From positions 1 to 64,000 of the forward strand of contig NZ_JADLJL010000005.1 in the NCBI RefSeq assembly GCF_015680235.1: DNA of 64,000 nt. The letters run 5' to 3'. This stretch comes from Pseudomonas guariconensis. GTDB taxonomy: Bacteria; Pseudomonadota; Gammaproteobacteria; Pseudomonadales; Pseudomonadaceae. Below the pieces are notes generated by a model. It did not search any database and was not told where the DNA came from. It was given only the letters and a program-made list of their open reading frames with translations. A program made the position numbers and the translations under genes. Of the stretch, positions 59,716-64,000 are shown one piece after another; within the stretch, counting starts at the first letter, position 1, and every line of letters starts with the position of its first letter.

Positions 59716-60597
59716 CTACCGGGTCAACAACTCGGCAAACGCCCTGGCCATGGCCGACCCTGCCGCCTGCCGCTGGACCAGCCACACCGCAGTCGTCGCG
59801 CCCTCGTCCAGCAGGGTCCGGTACACCACGCCATCGATACGCATGCGCTGGAACGAAGCCGGCAACACCGACACCCCCAGCCCCGCCGACACCAGGCCGA
59901 TGATGGTCATCGCCTCGCCCGCTTCCTGGGCGAAATGCGGGCTGAACCCGGCCTGGCGCGCCAGGCTCAGTAACTGCGCATGCAACCCGCTGCCGTAGCT
60001 GCGCGGGAAGAACACGAAGGGCTCGTTGGCCAGCGCCTGCATGAACACGCCCTGTTCGCTGCCCTGGGCCAGGGGGTGGGAGGCGTGGATCACCGCCACC
60101 AGCGGCTCGCTGAACAGTTCGGTGGCCACCAGCCCTTCGGGCAATGGCATCGGCCGCATCAGGCCGACTTCGATGCTCTCGTCGAACACCGCCTCGGCCA
60201 CGTCACGGCTGCTCATTTCGCGCAGGTTCAGGTGCACCGCGGGAAAGCGCTGGCGAAAGGCATGCAGCGCCTTGGGAATCCTCGAGGTGAACGGCGCCGA
60301 AGAGGTGAAGCCGATCTTCATCTCGCCCAGCTCGCCCAGTTGCGCGCGCCGGGCGACATCCGCTGCCTTTTCCACCTGGGCCAGCACCTGGCGCGCTTCG
60401 TCGAGGAACAGCCGCCCGGCCTCGCTCAGCTCGACCCGCCGGTTGGTGCGCTCGAACAGGCGTGCGCCCAGTTCCTGCTCCAGGGCCTGGATCTGCTGGC
60501 TCAACGGAGGTTGTGAGATACCCAACTGCTGGGCCGCGCGACCGAAGTGCAACTCTTCGGCCACGGCGATGAAATACCGCAGATGACGCAACTCCAT
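59716..60597 (-). CDS. LysR family transcriptional regulator
   Basis: 293-residue LysR protein close to the CatR/BenM/CbbR-like branch. The helix-turn-helix is MELRHLRYFIAVAEELHFGR with PPLSQQIQALE; the effector domain spans about 90-290 and includes GEMKIGFTSSAPF. It is divergent from the MFS gene with a 121-base gap containing repeats, so it probably regulates that transporter. Confidence 0.9.
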   Translation of the reverse strand: MELRHLRYFIAVAEELHFGRAAQQLGISQPPLSQQIQALEQELGARLFERTNRRVELSEAGRLFLDEARQVLAQVEKAADVARRAQLGELGEMKIGFTSSAPFTSRIPKALHAFRQRFPAVHLNLREMSSRDVAEAVFDESIEVGLMRPMPLPEGLVATELFSEPLVAVIHASHPLAQGSEQGVFMQALANEPFVFFPRSYGSGLHAQLLSLARQAGFSPHFAQEAGEAMTIIGLVSAGLGVSVLPASFQRMRIDGVVYRTLLDEGATTAVWLVQRQAAGSAMARAFAELLTR

Positions 60598-60610
60598 GAC
60601 GGGCTCCGAT

Positions 60611-60660
60611 TAGGTCGCATAACGTCTTAAATAGGTCGAACAATATATTGGATGTATCCA
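60611..60660. promoter_or_regulatory. Candidate LysR-binding region between the LysR and MFS genes
   Basis: TAGGTCG occurs at 60611-60617 and 60632-60638, exactly 21 bases (two helical turns) apart, and TGGATGTATCCA at 60649-60660 is a perfect palindrome arm pair. Both lie in the divergent gap and may bind the LysR regulator. The role is inferred from position only. Confidence 0.5.
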
Positions 60661-60718
60661 TTAGCCAGCTATATGATTTTTTCATCGCAACACCGGCCCA
60701 GCGCCAGAGGTCCCCTCC

Positions 60719-61969
60719 GTGAAATCCGCCGTCGCTCCGCTCTCCATCGACCCCGAGCCTGTCACGCCTGCCCTGAACGACACCTGGATCGAAAAAGGCA
60801 CGCCCGCCTTCATGAAGACCGTGCTGGCGCTGTTCAGCGGCGGCTTCGCCACCTTCGCCCTGTTGTATTGCGTGCAGCCGATGATGCCGTTGCTGTCGCA
60901 GGAGTTTTCCATCAACGCCGCGCAGAGCAGCCTGGTGCTTTCGGTTTCCACGGCCATGCTAGCCTTCGGCTTGCTGGTCACCGGGCCGATTTCCGACCGT
61001 ATCGGCCGCAAGCCGGTCATGGTCTTCGCCCTGCTCTGTGCGGCCTTGGCAACCCTGGCCAGCGCAGTGATGCCGACCTGGGAACTGGTGCTGGCCACCC
61101 GCGCGCTGGTGGGCCTGGCCCTGAGCGGCCTGGCCGCCGTGGCGATGACCTACCTGAGCGAAGAAATCCACCCGCAGCACATCGGCCTGGCCATGGGCCT
61201 GTATATCGGTGGCAATGCCATCGGCGGCATGAGCGGACGCCTGATCACCGGGGTACTGATCGACTTCGTCAGCTGGCACACGGCGATGCTGGCCATCGGC
61301 GGCCTGGCCCTGGTCGCGGCGCTGGTGTTCTGGAAGGTGCTGCCCGAATCGCGCAATTTCCGCCCCCAGGCCATGAACCCGCGCAGCCTGCTGGACGGCT
61401 TCGTCATGCATTTTCGTGACGCAGGCCTGCCGTGGTTGTTCCTCGAGGCGTTCCTGCTGATGGGGGCCTTCGTCACCCTGTTCAACTACATCGGCTACCG
61501 CCTGCTGGCAGAGCCCTACCACATGAACCAGGCCCTGGTCGGCCTGCTCTCGGTGGTGTACCTGTCGGGCATCTACAGCTCCGCCCAGGTGGGCGCGCTG
61601 GCGGACAAACTGGGCAGGCGCAAGGTGTTCTGGGCGAGCATCCTGGTGATGGCCGGCGGGCTGCTGATGACCCTGGCCAGCCCGCTCACGCTGGTGATCC
61701 TGGGCATGCTGGTGTTCACCTTCGGCTTCTTCGGCGCGCACTCAGTGGCCAGCAGCTGGATCGGCCGACGGGCGCTCAAGGCCAAGGGGCAGGCCTCGTC
61801 GCTGTACCTGTTCTGCTACTACGCAGGCTCCAGCGTGGCCGGTACGGCCGGTGGGGTGTTCTGGCACCAGGCCGGGTGGAACGGCATCGGGCTGTTCATC
61901 GGCAGCCTGCTGGCGGTGGCATTGCTGGTGGCGTTGCACCTGAGCCGGTTGCCACCCAAGACTGCCTGA
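60719..61969 (+). CDS. MFS transporter (YnfM-like)
   Basis: 416-residue major facilitator superfamily protein, most like the YnfM/drug:H+ antiporter group. Twelve helices are predicted; loop 2-3 motif GPISDRIGRKPVM and the later ALADKLGRRKVFW are the MFS signature A in both halves. Substrate unknown. GTG start, AGAGG eight bases upstream. Divergent from the LysR gene. Confidence 0.9.
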   Translation: MKSAVAPLSIDPEPVTPALNDTWIEKGTPAFMKTVLALFSGGFATFALLYCVQPMMPLLSQEFSINAAQSSLVLSVSTAMLAFGLLVTGPISDRIGRKPVMVFALLCAALATLASAVMPTWELVLATRALVGLALSGLAAVAMTYLSEEIHPQHIGLAMGLYIGGNAIGGMSGRLITGVLIDFVSWHTAMLAIGGLALVAALVFWKVLPESRNFRPQAMNPRSLLDGFVMHFRDAGLPWLFLEAFLLMGAFVTLFNYIGYRLLAEPYHMNQALVGLLSVVYLSGIYSSAQVGALADKLGRRKVFWASILVMAGGLLMTLASPLTLVILGMLVFTFGFFGAHSVASSWIGRRALKAKGQASSLYLFCYYAGSSVAGTAGGVFWHQAGWNGIGLFIGSLLAVALLVALHLSRLPPKTA

Positions 61970-61972
61970 ACA

Positions 61973-62062
61973 GGGGCTGCTTTGCAGCCCATCGCCGGCA
62001 AGCCGGCTCCCACCTGTCTCGCGCTGCGCTGAACCTGTGGGAGCCGGCTTGCCGGCGATGAA
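61973..62062. repeat. Inverted REP pair after the MFS gene
   Basis: GGGGCTGCTTTGCAGCCC and ATCGCCGGCAAGCCGGCTCC are mirrored by GGGAGCCGGCTTGCCGGCGAT. The pair sits in the gap of the convergent MFS and OB-fold genes. Confidence 0.87.
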
Positions 62063-62070
62063 GCCTGGGA

Positions 62071-62418
62071 TCAGTTGACGATCTCGACGATGTCCACGTC
62101 CACTTCACGGCTCATCAGGTGCTTCTCCACCTCGCCGGTCAGCTTGACCTTGGTCTTGTCGTTGAACGGCGTCTGCGGCAGGTCCTCGTCGTCGATCTCG
62201 ACGGTGATGGTGCCGGTGTTGTCCTTGAACTCGTACTTGTCGTCGTTGTTGATCTTCTTGGTCACGTAGCCTTGCAGCACCACCGGGGTGTCGTCAGCGG
62301 CATCGTTGGCGGCGGCGACGGTGGTCACCGACTGGGCGCCTGGGCCGGTGTAGCCGGCTGCCAGGGCGGCAGTGCTGAACAGAGGGGCGAGGATCAGGGC
62401 GAGGTAACGAGCTTTCAT
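62071..62418 (-). CDS. Periplasmic OB-fold protein (YgiW/YdeI family)
   Basis: 115-residue bacterial OB-fold (BOF) protein. Signal peptide MKARYLALILAPLFSTAALA; mature part carries the family's VVLQGYVTKK, YEFKDNTGTITVEIDDED and VKLTGEVEKHLMSREVDVD. Relatives are stress-induced periplasmic proteins that bind small cationic ligands. Single gene. Confidence 0.92.
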   Translation of the reverse strand: MKARYLALILAPLFSTAALAAGYTGPGAQSVTTVAAANDAADDTPVVLQGYVTKKINNDDKYEFKDNTGTITVEIDDEDLPQTPFNDKTKVKLTGEVEKHLMSREVDVDIVEIVN

Positions 62419-62489
62419 GGTGTCAGGTCCTGTTGGGGTTTCGATGGGAACAGCCTACCGAGGCTGGCTGAAGCGAAGCTTAATCAGCC

Positions 62490-62960
62490 TCATGCCTCGT
62501 CCAGTTCCAGACTGACCCTGGCCTGGAGCTGGTCGTCCATGACCTGCAATTGCATGTCCCGTACCCGGCCGCCTTCACGCTCAAGCGCATGCAGCCATGC
62601 AAACATCACGGCCGGCGAGCCTTCGAAGCTGACATCGACCTGCTGGGCCCTGGTCTCAAGGCCAGTGATGCGCACGCCCGCCGCCTGGGCCCGCTCGCTC
62701 AGCCTGGCCGGTGTCAGCACCGGCCAGGCTTCCTGCATCCGGGCAGGCCCTGCCGATACCCGTTGCAGGTGGTCGGCCAATGCCTGTTCGCGGGCCAATG
62801 CCTGGCCGGCCTGCTGCAGGCGCGCCTGGCCTGGCTCCCACGCCAGCTGCCAGGCCGCAACCAGGGTCAATGCCCACAGGGCGGCTACGATCACCCTTCG
62901 CCGCTCGCCCGAGATCAGCCGCCATTGGCGCACCAGGGCATGTTCCTTCCACTGCATCAT
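62490..62960 (-). CDS. gspM: Type II secretion system protein GspM
   Basis: 156-residue inner-membrane platform protein. A cytoplasmic N-terminus (MMQWKEHALVRQWRLISGERR) is followed by one helix (about 22-40) and a ferredoxin-like periplasmic domain (VSFEGSPAVMFAWLHALER). It binds GspL. The start overlaps the gspL stop (ATGA). The neighbour and domain plan fit GspL/GspM better than PilN/PilO. It is the last gene of the operon in this direction. Confidence 0.84.
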   Translation of the reverse strand: MMQWKEHALVRQWRLISGERRRVIVAALWALTLVAAWQLAWEPGQARLQQAGQALAREQALADHLQRVSAGPARMQEAWPVLTPARLSERAQAAGVRITGLETRAQQVDVSFEGSPAVMFAWLHALEREGGRVRDMQLQVMDDQLQARVSLELDEA

Positions 62961-64000
62961 CGCGCCTCCTTCCAGGTCAGGGTCGCCCGTACACCTTGTT
63001 CGTCCTGACGGGCCTGGTCGATCAATACTGCCGGCACGCGTTGGCGCAGGCGCTCGAGGTCTTCGAACCCTTGCGCCAACACCTCCATGCGCCAGCCTTC
63101 GACAGGGCTCAGGGTTGCCTGCGCCACAGTCAGGTTCCCGGTTTCCACCAACTGCTCGCCGAGCGACGCCAGCCCTTCGATCGCCGTCGCCGGGTGCGGG
63201 CGGTACTCGAGCGCACGGATCTGGCTGGCAAGATCTGCGCTGACCGGCTGCCCGGGCGCCCAGCGTTGGAAGGCCTGGCGATTGTCTGCCTGCAATTGGG
63301 CGGTGCGCTGCAGCAGCCATTCAGCCCTCAGGTAATCGGCCACGCACACCATCGCGAACGCTATCGACACCCCAACGGCCAGGGCTCGCCAGGGCACGCT
63401 CGCACGGCGCCGTCGGTAGGCGCCCTGAAGCAGGTCGATGGCCTGCATGCGGCCTTGCCTGAGCGTATCGAAGGCACAGGTGACCGATCGGGTGCACAGG
63501 GGCAGCTCTGCCTGCTGCGCCTCGGCCAGCCATGCGATGGTCGGCCACTGCGGTGCCAGCGCCTGGGCGGCCTGGGGGGTGGCAGCCAACCGGGGGGCGC
63601 CAGCACCGCCTATCAACCAACGGCCTTCGAGCCACAGCGCACACGCGGGCTCGCCCGTGAGCAGGTCGGCATCGACATGCAAGGCAAGCGGTTCGACACC
63701 CTGGGCTTGCAGCAGGGCCAGCAGGTTGTCCATGACGTCTCGGTCAATCACCAGTCCCCGCCGTTGCTTCTGCTCATCGGCAGGGCCGAAAGCCAGGTGC
63801 ACCGTCTCCAGCGGCGCTGCCAACTGGTCCTCGGCGGCATAAGCCAAGGTATCGGGCTTGGGCCGCCTGCCCGGCAGCGGGCCGACTTCGCAGGTGCCCA
63901 CCATTTCCATCGGCACCACCACCACGGCCGCGCCGCTCAGGATCGAGGCCACGTCACCGATGCTCACGCGGTGTTGCTCGCCACCTGCCGTTCGCACCCA
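62957..64000 (-). CDS. gspL: Type II secretion system protein GspL (5' end beyond the window)
   Basis: About 346 C-terminal residues are visible; the N-terminus lies beyond position 64000. The cytoplasmic actin/ATPase-like domain (LAYAAEDQLAAPLETVHLAF) is followed by one membrane helix near the PWRALAVGVSIAFAMVCVAD segment and a periplasmic ferredoxin-like domain. It links the secretion ATPase GspE to the membrane platform. Full GspL is usually about 380-400 residues, so roughly the first 30-50 are missing. Confidence 0.86.
   Translation of the reverse strand, partial: WVRTAGGEQHRVSIGDVASILSGAAVVVVPMEMVGTCEVGPLPGRRPKPDTLAYAAEDQLAAPLETVHLAFGPADEQKQRRGLVIDRDVMDNLLALLQAQGVEPLALHVDADLLTGEPACALWLEGRWLIGGAGAPRLAATPQAAQALAPQWPTIAWLAEAQQAELPLCTRSVTCAFDTLRQGRMQAIDLLQGAYRRRRASVPWRALAVGVSIAFAMVCVADYLRAEWLLQRTAQLQADNRQAFQRWAPGQPVSADLASQIRALEYRPHPATAIEGLASLGEQLVETGNLTVAQATLSPVEGWRMEVLAQGFEDLERLRQRVPAVLIDQARQDEQGVRATLTWKEAR

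Noticed and set aside
62490..64000. Type IV pilus pilO/pilN pair
   Set aside because: The larger protein has the GspL cytoplasmic ATPase-like domain fused to the membrane part, and the smaller has the GspM pattern. PilN lacks the cytoplasmic domain.

Overview
This window looks like a chromosomal segment of a Pseudomonas of the P. putida group. The gene order hut - fbp/glgP - typA - thiI - glnA - ntrBC - trmL - secB - grxC - gpmI - envC - ctpA - betT/IBA is characteristic of that group. The protein sequences are typical of fluorescent pseudomonads, the DNA is GC-rich, and the spaces between operons are full of the inverted-pair REP elements known from P. putida. The window is almost entirely coding.

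Layout. (1) 1-6.4 kb: histidine utilisation genes hutH, hutU, hutD and repressor hutC on the minus strand and hutF divergent on the plus strand, with two HutC-type palindromes. (2) 6.5-16.1 kb: housekeeping genes, mostly minus strand (lipocalin and small lipoprotein, DUF924, fbp, glgP, typA, thiI), with a YkgJ-type cysteine-cluster gene on the plus strand. (3) 16.2-22.6 kb: nitrogen control. glnA lies behind a sigma-54 promoter with two upstream NtrC sites, followed by a chorismate mutase lipoprotein, ntrB-ntrC, and a probable NrsZ-type small RNA with its own sigma-54 promoter, then trmL. (4) 22.8-29.4 kb: secB-grxC-rhodanese on minus; gpmI and the envC-ctpA-yibQ cell-envelope operon on plus. 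(5) 29.6-36.0 kb: choline uptake and glycine betaine synthesis, betT divergent from betIBA, with a perfect 20-bp palindrome as the BetI operator. (6) 36.2-44.4 kb: K+/H+ antiporter, large MscK-type channel, SelO, TrxC and a ParA-type ATPase. (7) 44.8-59.6 kb: a 17-gene, gap-free operon for an aryl-polyene (APE) type lipid pigment. (8) 59.7-62.4 kb: a divergent LysR/MFS pair and a periplasmic OB-fold protein. (9) 62.5-64 kb: the 3' end of a type II secretion operon (gspL partial, gspM).

The most interesting region is the APE operon. A predicted MIO-type aromatic amino acid ammonia-lyase would supply an aryl-propenoate starter. A ligase fused to a hotdog dehydratase would load it on one of two ACPs. 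Two ketosynthases, a Cys-less chain-length-factor-like protein, a ketoreductase, dehydratases and a thioesterase would build the polyene. A glycosyltransferase, two acyltransferases, a LolA-like protein, an MMPL exporter and a lipoprotein would attach it to a lipid and move it to the outer membrane. The lyase has substrate-pocket residues unlike HutH, which is encoded in the same window. The second notable item is the small RNA locus downstream of ntrC. No CRISPR array, tRNA, rRNA, insertion sequence or prophage was seen.
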